Positions 35,101 through 41,624 of a stretch of DNA of 64,000 bases are shown here, piece after piece (position 1 is the first letter of the stretch; every line of letters starts with the position of its first letter). The stretch comes from Streptomyces leeuwenhoekii (lineage in GTDB: Bacteria > Actinomycetota > Actinomycetes > Streptomycetales > Streptomycetaceae): the NCBI RefSeq assembly GCF_001013905.1, contig NZ_LN831790.1, positions 1,488,001 through 1,552,000 on the forward strand, written 5' to 3'. The position numbers and the translations under genes were made by a program. The notes beneath the pieces were generated by a model. It was not told the origin of the DNA, did no database searches, and was given only the letters and a program-made list of their open reading frames with translations.

Positions 35101-36539
35101 AGGCGATCGCGCGAGGGCTGGAGTGCCTGCGGCCGGGCGGCCGTTTCGTCGAACTCGGCAAGCGCGACATCCACGGCAACCAGCCGATGCTGCTGCGTCC
35201 GTTCCGCGACAACCTCTCCTACTTCGCCGTCGACATCACCCGGCTGGCCGCCGACGCCCCGCAGACGGTGGCCGCGGCGTTCGCGGAGGTGGCGCGGAGG
35301 GTGGCCGCGGGGCGGTACCGGCCGCTGCCGCACCAGGTCCATCCGGCCCGCGACGTCGGCCAGGCGCTGCGCTCTCTGCGGCACTCACGGCACCTCGGCA
35401 AGGTCGTCGTCGCCTTCGACGCGGACGAGCCGGTGCGGGTGGAGCGGCCGGACGAGCCGCCGCGCCTGGACCCGGACGCCACCTATCTCGTCACCGGCGG
35501 TCTCAGCGGCTTCGGGGCGGCCACCGCGCGCTACCTCGCCCGCCGCGGCGCCGGCGCGCTGGCGCTCGTCGGCCGCCGCGGTGAGGCGTCGCCCGGGGCA
35601 CCCGCCCTGCTCGACGAGCTCGCCGCCCTGGGGACGCGGGCCCGTGCGCACGCCGCCGACGTGACCGACGCGGGGGCGATCGAGGCGATCCTCGCCGAGG
35701 CCGAGGCCGCGGGCCGGCCGGTGCGCGGTGTCGTCCACGCCGCCATGCACCTGGACGACGCGCCGCTGGGGGAGATGACGGCCGAGCGGTTCGCCGCCGT
35801 CCTCGCGGCGAAGGCCCACGGCGGTGAAGTGCTGCACGCGCTCACCCGGGACCGGCCGCTCGACTTCTTCGTCGTCTACTCCTCCCTCGCCGCGCTCGTC
35901 GGCAACCTCCACCAGGCGCCCTACGCGGCCGCCAACCTCCACCTGGAGTCGCTGGTGCGCGCGCGCCGGGCGGCCGGGCTGCCCGGACTGGCCCTGGCCT
36001 GGGGCGGCATCGGGGAGACCGGCTACGTCGTGCGGAGCGGGCTCACGGAGAACATCGCGCGCTCCGGGCTCGGCCTCCTGCCGCCCGACACGGCCTGCGC
36101 GGCACTCGGCCGCTTCCTGGGCGGGCAGGAGATGTCGGCGGCGGTCGGGTACGTCGACTGGGAGCGCCTGGGCAGGATCCTGCCCGCGTTGCAGGCACCG
36201 CGGTTCGCCGACCGGCGGGGGCGAGCGGGGGACGAGCCCGGCCGGACGGCGACGGAGGACTTCCAGGAGCGGTTCTCCCGGGCGGACGGCGAGGCGGAGC
36301 GCACCGCCCTCATCGCCGACACGCTCACCGCTCTCGCCGCCGCCGTCCTGCAGACGGCCCCCGAACGGGTGGACCCCCACGCCCCTCTCGCCGACCTGGG
36401 CCTGGACTCCCTGATGGGCGTGGAGCTCAAGGCCGAACTGCACCGGGTGTTCGGCTGCGACCTCCCCGTCATGGAGCTGATGGCCGCCGGCAGCGTCGCC
36501 GGTCTGGCAGACCGCCTGTACCGGGCACTGAAGGGATGA
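29127..36539 (+). CDS. Highly reducing type I polyketide synthase (KS-AT-DH-cMT-ER-KR-ACP)
   Basis: A 2470-aa single-module synthase. KS about 12-435 (Cys183 in DTACSSAL; EAHGTGT; KSNIGHLE). AT about 530-840 (Ser621 in GHSVGE; YAFHS 721-725, closer to malonyl than methylmalonyl types). DH about 885-1170 (His917 in HRVDGAVVMPG, Asp1084 in VLDGALQ). C-methyltransferase about 1300-1530 (LEVGAGTGGTT near 1389). ER about 1780-2090 (HGGAGGVG 1919-1926). KR about 2115-2300 (VTGGLSGFG; Tyr2266). ACP near 2400-2470 (Ser2428 in LDSLMGVEL). There is no docking region, second module or thioesterase. This is the layout of iterative reducing synthases: it should build a saturated, optionally alpha-methylated chain. 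The GTG start at 29127 has only a weak ribosome site. Confidence 0.95.
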   Translation: MSRSPHPLPAHAVAVVGASCRLPGGIRGLDDLWGVLTVGRDVVTTVPEDRFPAADFTDAGRRRPGVSYTAAGGFLDDITGFDTSFFAGVSPREASRMDPQQRLVLELAVEALDDAGIDHRGTAGSDTAVFVGCSSRDYGELQSCAPHTGNAYTITGMAVSNTANRVSHFFDWRGQSVVVDTACSSALTALHQACGHLRSGRSRAALAGGVNILLNPQGFAGFSGASMLSPSGRCRAFSAGADGFVRSEGGGLVLLKRLADALADGDRIHGVIVAGGTNNDGRTSGLALPSAEAQEALLREVYGEAGLEPDDVAYLEAHGTGTPVGDPVECAAIGRALGAGRTTGALPIGSVKSNIGHLEAASGMPGVFKALLVLRHGEIPATLHAEPLNPHIDFAGHRVRPVVGREELRAGGRPYVGVNSFGFGGANAHVVLTTPPERAAEPVPVPAGRLPVVVSARTIGALRAAAEQMAQHLELTGEDDFYDVCYTSAVRRTRHEHRAAVLARDPVEAAEALYAVAGGAVPAVPPASGKVAFVFSGNNSQWHGMGVELLRDEPAFRQAVEAVDAELAPRLGWSVVEELTAPESRLRLTEVAQPLLFAVQIGLVRLLEANGVRPDAVVGHSVGEIAAAHVCGALDLAAACLVLAERSRAQAPTAGGGRMAAVGLSWEAARKEIAAHAGRLQVAGVNSPTDVTLAGDPAALAALGRDLGARGVFFRELDLDYAFHSRAMDAVEEPLKAALARLRPGPTRVPLASTVTGGLLRGEALDADHWWRNVRAPVLFADAVRALVEDGCALFVEIGPHAVLAPYLKRLTTTSAVVPVCRRDQAGPGAVRRTVAHLLAAGVLDGGGRFPRPGRVATLPAYPWQRERHWNGSPDGWVRIPQDPALVHPLLGRRVAVAEPAWHQALSSLRLPWLADHRVDGAVVMPGTAYLEAALAAGRAVFAGAAEVTDLDIVSAMVAPRDDETDEVVLQTSLSEEDGVVRVASRPGTAAPWRTHARGRVRRLVSRPPDPVDLAAVRERLGRAGTRVDAARHYARAARAGLEYGPSFRVLTGLWAGADEVLAEYAWEPPARDDGYEAHPAVLDGALQAASPLLGGLPGGRMYVPTAVAAARVWDRLPPRGLIHVRAVSPGRAEAVFDLAVTDETGRVVAELAGCRLKGVAAGRAAEPQQVTQVLRAAPRGGDHRGEPVPFPAPADLVRAAARRTATEAGRDARGRADSAFAPRIKTAIGHWAADTFARLLPGAREFSPQDLRAAGVLPRYDRYVRLLTGMAERAGLLRRAGGDTPDRERRRFTGTPRPLEHLRSCAEDFPRWISAIAVYTRCGTRLPEILTGEADPREVLFAEADRHLVEALYNDTPDMRALGRCARSLLAEALAAWPADRPLRVLEVGAGTGGTTAVLLPALPPHLTRYVYTDVSEGFFPRARARFDACGFVEYRTLDLERDPVEQGFEEGEFDLVVAANVLHATADLSATARRLAALLADGGHLLALESHDEELLGPCFGLLDGYWAFTDHDLRGTPLLPPTGWVPLLERCGFDAAVRTGDAVGGDAYSVLCARRGRRPAAAVPQVVSPASPPGRWVVVTERRGGALGPALVSLLASAGAEAALVDVSGVFDPWRARLSLGEGRPGGVVVLLDTPAGEEDRAGTVRRAGLVRAVADACGAARPDGGGALWLVTGETGLFPEPAGPGHPADAAVWGVGRVLANERPGLAVRRLSVEHRADPSAAAERIARELLDPTGDDEVVLTRRGRFVPRPVDCAPAAWEEDGTGRPYALRLREPGLGHRPAWVPAEPSAAARGEVVVRVRAAALNYRDVLLAAGMLPPGAEPPVPGGPALGLECAGDVVAVGPGVTELAPGDRVFAFGHGTLASHVRVRTEQAGRIPDGMGYGEAATLPAVYLTVQHSLEELARLAPGETLLVHGGAGGVGLAALRYARDLGASVIATAGTPAKRDLLRALGAEHVLDSRSLSFADRVRDATGGRGVDVVLNSLAGEAIARGLECLRPGGRFVELGKRDIHGNQPMLLRPFRDNLSYFAVDITRLAADAPQTVAAAFAEVARRVAAGRYRPLPHQVHPARDVGQALRSLRHSRHLGKVVVAFDADEPVRVERPDEPPRLDPDATYLVTGGLSGFGAATARYLARRGAGALALVGRRGEASPGAPALLDELAALGTRARAHAADVTDAGAIEAILAEAEAAGRPVRGVVHAAMHLDDAPLGEMTAERFAAVLAAKAHGGEVLHALTRDRPLDFFVVYSSLAALVGNLHQAPYAAANLHLESLVRARRAAGLPGLALAWGGIGETGYVVRSGLTENIARSGLGLLPPDTACAALGRFLGGQEMSAAVGYVDWERLGRILPALQAPRFADRRGRAGDEPGRTATEDFQERFSRADGEAERTALIADTLTALAAAVLQTAPERVDPHAPLADLGLDSLMGVELKAELHRVFGCDLPVMELMAAGSVAGLADRLYRALKG

Positions 36540-37414
36540 ACCACATGCCGATGCCCCCGACCGATCTCCCCACCTCCCGCGCCGCTCAGGCGCTGCTCGC
36601 CGAGGTGAGCCGTCTGGACAGCCTCGTCGTCGCCTACTCCGGCGGCGTCGACTCCACGGTGGTGCTCGCCGCCTCGCTGCGGGCCCTGGGCCGGTCCGAC
36701 ACGCTCGCGGCGATCGCGGACTCCCCCGCCCTGGCCCGGGACGAACTCCTGCTCGCCCGGCGGACGGCGGCGGAGCTCGGCGCGGAGCTCGTCGTCCTCC
36801 CGACGGACGAGCTCGCCGTGCCCGGATACCGCGCCAACGCCGGCGACCGCTGCTACTTCTGCAAGCGGACCGTGCTGGCCGCGGTGTCGCACCTGGCGGC
36901 GGCCCGCGGTTACGCCCACGTGGCGACCGGCACCCACCGCGACGACCACCGGTCCGCGCACCGGCCGGGGCTGCGCGCGGCCCGGGAGCGAGGAGTCGTC
37001 GAACCGCTGGCGACCGCGGGACTGGGCAAGGCACAGGTCCGGGCCGTGGCGCGCGAGTGGGGGCTCGCCGTGGCCGACAAACCGGGCACCCCCTGCCTGG
37101 CGTCCAGGATCGCGGTCGGCGTGCCGGTGACCCGGCCGCGGCTGGAACTCGTGGAGCGCGCGGAGACGGCCGTGCGGGGTTTCCTGTCCGAATGGCGCGC
37201 GCCCGTGCGCGATCTGCGGGTCAGACTCCTGGCCGGGACCTTCCGCGTCGAACTCGACGCGGCCGCCCACCGGTGGCTGGCCGGGCGGCCCGAGCGGCAG
37301 GCGGAGCTGCTCGACCGGATCGGCCGCACGGTGGGTCTCGACGACGGCGCCCTCGCGCCCTACCGTCCGGGTTCCGTCAACGGGGCCGCGGCGTCGGGGG
37401 GTGGCCCGCGATGA
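36536..37414 (+). CDS. larE: LarE-like sulfur transferase (nickel-pincer cofactor synthesis)
   Basis: A 292-aa PP-loop ATPase of the LarE family. LarE adenylates and then sulfurates the pyridinium biscarboxylic acid mononucleotide made by LarB, giving the two thio groups that bind nickel. The ATP loop is SGGVDS (35-40). Three cysteines are placed as C106 and C109 (DRCYFCK) and C187 (GTPCLASR). LarE proteins with this trio are reported to carry a [4Fe-4S] cluster and act catalytically, unlike the single-cysteine sacrificial type; that assignment here is inferred. The ATG overlaps the polyketide synthase stop codon by 4 bp, so translation is coupled. Confidence 0.93.
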   Translation: MNHMPMPPTDLPTSRAAQALLAEVSRLDSLVVAYSGGVDSTVVLAASLRALGRSDTLAAIADSPALARDELLLARRTAAELGAELVVLPTDELAVPGYRANAGDRCYFCKRTVLAAVSHLAAARGYAHVATGTHRDDHRSAHRPGLRAARERGVVEPLATAGLGKAQVRAVAREWGLAVADKPGTPCLASRIAVGVPVTRPRLELVERAETAVRGFLSEWRAPVRDLRVRLLAGTFRVELDAAAHRWLAGRPERQAELLDRIGRTVGLDDGALAPYRPGSVNGAAASGGGPR

Positions 37415-38187
37415 CGTGGAGCGCCGACCTCGCGGGTCTGCTGGACTGCGAGACGTACCGCGCCGGGGACTTCGCCCGTCTCGACACCTCGCGACGGCGC
37501 CGCACCGGTGTGCCGGAGGTGGTGTTCGCCCCGTCGAAGACGCCCGAGCAGACGCTGCGGCTCCTCGCCGGTCTGCGCGCACGCGATCCCGGCTCGCCCG
37601 CCCTGGCGACCCGGTGTCCCGACGAGGTGCTCGACGCGGCGCCCGACCGCCTCGGGGAGACGGGGGAGCCGGTACGGGTCGACCGTGTCGCCCGGACCGT
37701 CACCGTCGGCGAACTCCCGCCGCCGCGCGGCCTGGTGGCCGTGCTCACGGCGGGCACCGGGGATCTCCCGGTGGCCCGTGAGGCACTGAACACCCTCGCC
37801 GTGCTGGGGGTCGGCACCGTGCTCGTCGACGACGTCGGAGTGGCGGGCATCGGGCGGCTGTTCCCCCATGTGCCCCGGCTGCGGGAGGCCGACTGCGTCC
37901 TCGTCGTGGCGGGCATGGACGGTGCCCTGCCGAGCGTGGTCGCCGGGCTGGTGCGGGCCCCGGTGGTCGGCGTGCCGACCAGTGTCGGGTACGGCGTCGC
38001 CGCGGGCGGTCTCGCCGCCGCGGCCACCATGCTCTCCTCGTGCGCCCCCGGCCTGACCGTGGTCAACATCGACAACGGCTTCGGCGCCGCCGCGCACGCC
38101 GGCAAGATCGTGGACGCGGTGCACGGCGCGTCGCCCGACGGCGGCCGTCCACGCCCCTCGGCCACGACCACGGACGGCGACCGGTGA
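37411..38187 (+). CDS. larB: LarB-like pyridinium-3,5-biscarboxylic acid mononucleotide synthase
   Basis: A 258-aa protein of the LarB family. LarB carboxylates C5 of nicotinic acid adenine dinucleotide and hydrolyses it, the first step toward the nickel-pincer nucleotide. The C-terminal half is PurE-like: VLTAGTGDLPVAREA, VVAGMDGALPSVVAGL, GVPTSVGYG and VVNIDNGFGA. Cys211 in MLSSCAPG corresponds to the cysteine that binds the substrate nicotinamide ring in known LarB. The N-terminal R-R-R-T-G-V-P-E-V-V segment is also family-typical. It overlaps both larE and larC by 4 bp (ATGA and GTGA junctions). The gene order larE-larB-larC is compact and complete. Confidence 0.93.
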   Translation: MTWSADLAGLLDCETYRAGDFARLDTSRRRRTGVPEVVFAPSKTPEQTLRLLAGLRARDPGSPALATRCPDEVLDAAPDRLGETGEPVRVDRVARTVTVGELPPPRGLVAVLTAGTGDLPVAREALNTLAVLGVGTVLVDDVGVAGIGRLFPHVPRLREADCVLVVAGMDGALPSVVAGLVRAPVVGVPTSVGYGVAAGGLAAAATMLSSCAPGLTVVNIDNGFGAAAHAGKIVDAVHGASPDGGRPRPSATTTDGDR

Positions 38188-39446
38188 ACGGGACGCGTCC
38201 CGCCGCCCATCTGGACTGCACCGCGGGCGTGGCGGGCGACATGCTGCTCGGCGCGCTCCTGGACGCGGGCGCCGGCACCGGCGCCGTGGTCGACGCGGTG
38301 CGCTCCCTGAAGGTCCCCGGCCTCGACGTCTCGGTGGGGCGCGCCCGGCGCGGCGGGTTCGCCTGCGCGCGGGTGACGGTCTCCCGGCCCGCGTCGCCCG
38401 ACCGCGCCCGGCACCTGGCCGACGTGCTGGACCTGCTCGCCGGGGCGGACGGGGTGACGCCCGCCGCCGCCCGCGTGGCCCGCCGTACCTTCGAGCTCCT
38501 CGCCGCCGCCGAGGGCCGGGCGCACGGGACGGCTCCGGACCGGGTGCACTTCCACGAGGTGGGGGCGTACGACGCCCTCGCCGACGTGGTGGGCTGCGCC
38601 GCGGCGCTGGACGATCTGGGGCTGCTCGCCGAGCACGCGGTGGTCACCTGTTCGCCGCTGGCCGCGGGGAGCGGCGCGGTCCGCTGCGCCCACGGCACCA
38701 TGCCCGTCCCCGTCCCCGCCGTCCTCCACCTCGCCGCGGGCGCCGGCCTCGAACTGGCCGGTGGCGATCTGCCCGGTGAGCGCACCACGCCGACGGGGGC
38801 GGCGCTCGTCGCCGCCGTGGCCGCGCCGCGCCCGATGCCGCCGATGACCGTGCGCGCCGTGGGCACGGGCGGCGGGAGCCGCGACACCCCGGACCGTCCC
38901 AACATCACCCGGGTCGTCCTGGGCGAGACCACCGGGGCCTCTTCCGGGCCGGTCGAGGGCGACGTCGTGGTGCTGGAGAGCACCGTCGACGACCTCGATC
39001 CCCGGTTCTGGCCGTCGGTGCTGGACGCGCTGCGCGCCGCCGGAGCGTGGGACTGCTGGACCACCGGCGTCATCGGCCGGCACGGCCGGCCGGGCAGAGT
39101 CGTCACGGCGCTGTGCTCGCAGCAGATGCGGCGGGCCGTCACCGACGCGCTGCTGCTGCACACCAGCACGCTCGGGGTGCGCTGGACGACGTACCGGCGC
39201 GCGACGCTGCCCCGTCGCGGTGCTCTCGTCTCCATCGGGCCCGCGCAGCGGCCGGAGGGCGTGCTGGTGAAGACGGCCGAGCGTCCGGACGGCACCGTGA
39301 CCGCGCAGCCCGAGCTGTCCGACGCCGAGCGGGCCGCCGCCTCCCTGGGGTGGCCGCTGCGGACGGTGTGCGAGGCGGTCATGGACCGCTGGCACCGGGA
39401 CCAGCCGTCCGCGGACGCCCCCGGACCCGACGGGCCGGATGCCTGA
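38184..39446 (+). CDS. larC: LarC-like nickel insertase (single uninterrupted frame)
   Basis: A 420-aa LarC-family protein. LarC uses CTP to insert nickel into the dithio-pyridinium mononucleotide and finish the pincer cofactor. The N-terminal signature HLDCTAGVAGDMLLGALLDAG, the FHEVGAYDALADVVG block, the ERTTPTGAALV segment and the C-terminal CTP/metal part (ESTVDDLDPRFW, WTTGVIGRHGRPGRVV) are all present. In Lactobacillus plantarum larC is split into two frames joined by programmed frameshifting; here it is one continuous frame with GTG start at 38184. The last 20 residues are a low-complexity Asp/Pro tail. A 48-bp gap separates it from the next gene. Confidence 0.93.
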   Translation: MNGTRPAAHLDCTAGVAGDMLLGALLDAGAGTGAVVDAVRSLKVPGLDVSVGRARRGGFACARVTVSRPASPDRARHLADVLDLLAGADGVTPAAARVARRTFELLAAAEGRAHGTAPDRVHFHEVGAYDALADVVGCAAALDDLGLLAEHAVVTCSPLAAGSGAVRCAHGTMPVPVPAVLHLAAGAGLELAGGDLPGERTTPTGAALVAAVAAPRPMPPMTVRAVGTGGGSRDTPDRPNITRVVLGETTGASSGPVEGDVVVLESTVDDLDPRFWPSVLDALRAAGAWDCWTTGVIGRHGRPGRVVTALCSQQMRRAVTDALLLHTSTLGVRWTTYRRATLPRRGALVSIGPAQRPEGVLVKTAERPDGTVTAQPELSDAERAAASLGWPLRTVCEAVMDRWHRDQPSADAPGPDGPDA

Positions 39447-39494
39447 CGGGCCGAGCGACCACACCCCCCGCCCCCTTCGAGGAAGCCGCACCCC

Positions 39495-41624
39495 ATGCCC
39501 CGTACCTACCGCGTCCGAGACCTCGCGGGCACGCACGTCCTGCTGACCGGATCCGCCGAACGCGCCGAACTCGCGGTGCTGCACCGTCTCGTGACCGCGC
39601 ATCCGCGGACGGACGTCACCGTCGTGTCGCCGCCGGACGAGCCCGCCGCGCGGGACGACGATCTCGCCCCGCTGCTGAGCCGGAAGGTGTTCGGGCCATG
39701 GCGGGACGAGGTGGGAGCGGGACCGGCGATGGCCGAGGCACGGCGCCGGGTGAGCGTGCTCGCGGGGTTTCCGGGGGACGTCCCGCCGCCCGCCGGAATC
39801 GACATCGTCGTCCACTGCGCCCCCGCCGGCGGGCCGGACAAGCCGCTCGACGCCGTGTACGACGAGCAGCTCGCGCCGCTCGTCGCCCTGTGCGAGCTGT
39901 GGGCCCACCAGGAGAGCCGGCCCCATCTGGTGTACGTGTCCCAGGCCGGCTTCTCCGGCACCGAGCGCGGAGTCGTCCCCGAGGCCCGGCTGGAGCACGA
40001 CCTGGACTGGCGCCGGGAGCTCGCCCTGGCACGCTCCCTCAGGAGCGGTACCGAGCGTCTGTCGAGAATCCCGGACAGACTGCGCCGGACCCGGCGGGCC
40101 GCCGCACGCGCCCACCGGGGCGCGGGTCCCCTGATCGTGGCCGGGGAGGCGGAGGCGGCGCGCGGGGCCTGGGTGGAGCGGCGGCTCGTGGAGCGGGGCC
40201 GGGCCCGGGCGCGTGCCCTCGGCCATCCCCACGCCCAGGCGCTCGCCGCGGTACTGGCCGAGCGCGTCGTGGAGGAGCTGGGGCGGTCGTACCCGCTGAC
40301 CGTGCTGCGCACGGCACCGGTGGGCCACGCCCTGCACCGGCCCTACCCGGGCTGGTCCGAGGGCAGGACGCGGGCCGTCCCGCCGGCCGTGGCCCTCACC
40401 CTGCTCGGCGCGGCGGCCGGCTCCGCCACGACGGTGCTCGACACCGTGCCCGCCGATCTGGTCGCCGACGCCGTCCTGGCCGCGGCCGCCGCGCCACCCG
40501 ACCCGGGCTCACCCCACTACTTCCACCTCGGCACGGGAACGGCCCGTCCCCTGACCCTGGGGGAGCTGCGGTCCGTGCCGCACACCTCCCTCGTCGCGCC
40601 CCGCCGGCGCCCGCCGCGGCGCCGGGGCGAGCTGCCGGGCGTGTACGACCCGGCCGAGGTCCGGTACGACGACACCGAGCTGGTGGCACTGGGGCAGGCG
40701 CTGCCCCGCCCGCGGACGTACCACTTCGATCCGGGCGTGATCGACTGGCGGCGCCATCTTGCGGCCCGGGAGGCCGCGGACGTGGCCGAACGGCTGCGGG
40801 CACCGGTCACCCGGGCGGCTGCTCACACCCCGGCACCCCGCCCGCCGGCGGCGGACGAACGGGCCGTGGCCGTCTTCGACCTGGACGGCACCATCGTCGC
40901 CTCCGACCTCGTCGAGTCCTACGTGTGGACACGGCTCGCCGGCCTGCCGCGCCGTGCCTGGCCGGCCGAGTTCATGGACCTGTTGCTCGACGCACCGCGC
41001 TATCTGCTCGCCGAGCGGGCCGACCGGGACCGCTTCGTCCGCACCTTCCTGCGCCGGTACGCGGGCACGGACGAGGCCGCCCTGCGGCACCTGGTGCGCG
41101 GGGCCGTCGGCGACGCCCTGCTGCACCGGGTCAAGCACGAGGCGGTCCGGCGCATCCGCGCGCACCGGGCGGCGGGGCACAGCACCGTGCTCGTCACCGG
41201 CTGCCTCGACCTGCTCGTCGAGCCGCTGCGCCCGCTGTTCGACGACATCGAGGCGTGCCGTATGCGGACCCGCGACGGCGTCCTGACCGGGCGGGTGACC
41301 GGCCGGCCACCCGTCGGCGAGGCGCGGGCCGACTGGCTGCGGCGCTACACCGCCGAGCACGGTCTGGACCCGGCCCGGGCCCACGCCTACGCGGACAGCT
41401 ACTCGGACCGGCCGCTGCTGGACGCGGTCGGCCACCCGCACGCCGTCGACCCCGACACGCGCCTGCTCCGGCACGCCGTACGCAGGCACTGGCCCGTACT
41501 GCGCTGGGGCGCCCACACCGCCACCCGGTGGGAGGCGCTGGCCGCGGCGGCCGGCGGTACGGGCGGGCGAGGGGTGCGGGCGGCGCACCACCGGTTCGCG
41601 GGCACGGAAGAGGAGACGGCATGA
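39495..41624 (+). CDS. Degenerate SDR/acyl reductase-like domain fused to a HAD-IB phosphatase-like domain
   Basis: A 709-aa fusion. Residues about 1-440 follow the fatty acyl-CoA reductase fold (YPLTVLRTAPVGHALHRPYPGW, DTVPADLVADAVL). However, the nucleotide motif is broken (LLTGSAERAEL where TGxxGxxG is expected), and the region expected to hold the catalytic Tyr and Lys reads HPHAQALAAVLAE. The domain may therefore be inactive as a reductase or bind a different ligand. Residues about 455-680 form a HAD subfamily IB domain with intact motifs: D462-L-D-G-T466, VLVTGCLDLLVEPL and ADSYSDRPLLDAVG. HAD-IB enzymes dephosphorylate small molecules or lipid intermediates. The next gene overlaps it by 4 bp. 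The role is unknown; phosphate removal from a lipid or head-group intermediate is one possibility. Confidence 0.8.
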   Translation: MPRTYRVRDLAGTHVLLTGSAERAELAVLHRLVTAHPRTDVTVVSPPDEPAARDDDLAPLLSRKVFGPWRDEVGAGPAMAEARRRVSVLAGFPGDVPPPAGIDIVVHCAPAGGPDKPLDAVYDEQLAPLVALCELWAHQESRPHLVYVSQAGFSGTERGVVPEARLEHDLDWRRELALARSLRSGTERLSRIPDRLRRTRRAAARAHRGAGPLIVAGEAEAARGAWVERRLVERGRARARALGHPHAQALAAVLAERVVEELGRSYPLTVLRTAPVGHALHRPYPGWSEGRTRAVPPAVALTLLGAAAGSATTVLDTVPADLVADAVLAAAAAPPDPGSPHYFHLGTGTARPLTLGELRSVPHTSLVAPRRRPPRRRGELPGVYDPAEVRYDDTELVALGQALPRPRTYHFDPGVIDWRRHLAAREAADVAERLRAPVTRAAAHTPAPRPPAADERAVAVFDLDGTIVASDLVESYVWTRLAGLPRRAWPAEFMDLLLDAPRYLLAERADRDRFVRTFLRRYAGTDEAALRHLVRGAVGDALLHRVKHEAVRRIRAHRAAGHSTVLVTGCLDLLVEPLRPLFDDIEACRMRTRDGVLTGRVTGRPPVGEARADWLRRYTAEHGLDPARAHAYADSYSDRPLLDAVGHPHAVDPDTRLLRHAVRRHWPVLRWGAHTATRWEALAAAAGGTGGRGVRAAHHRFAGTEEETA

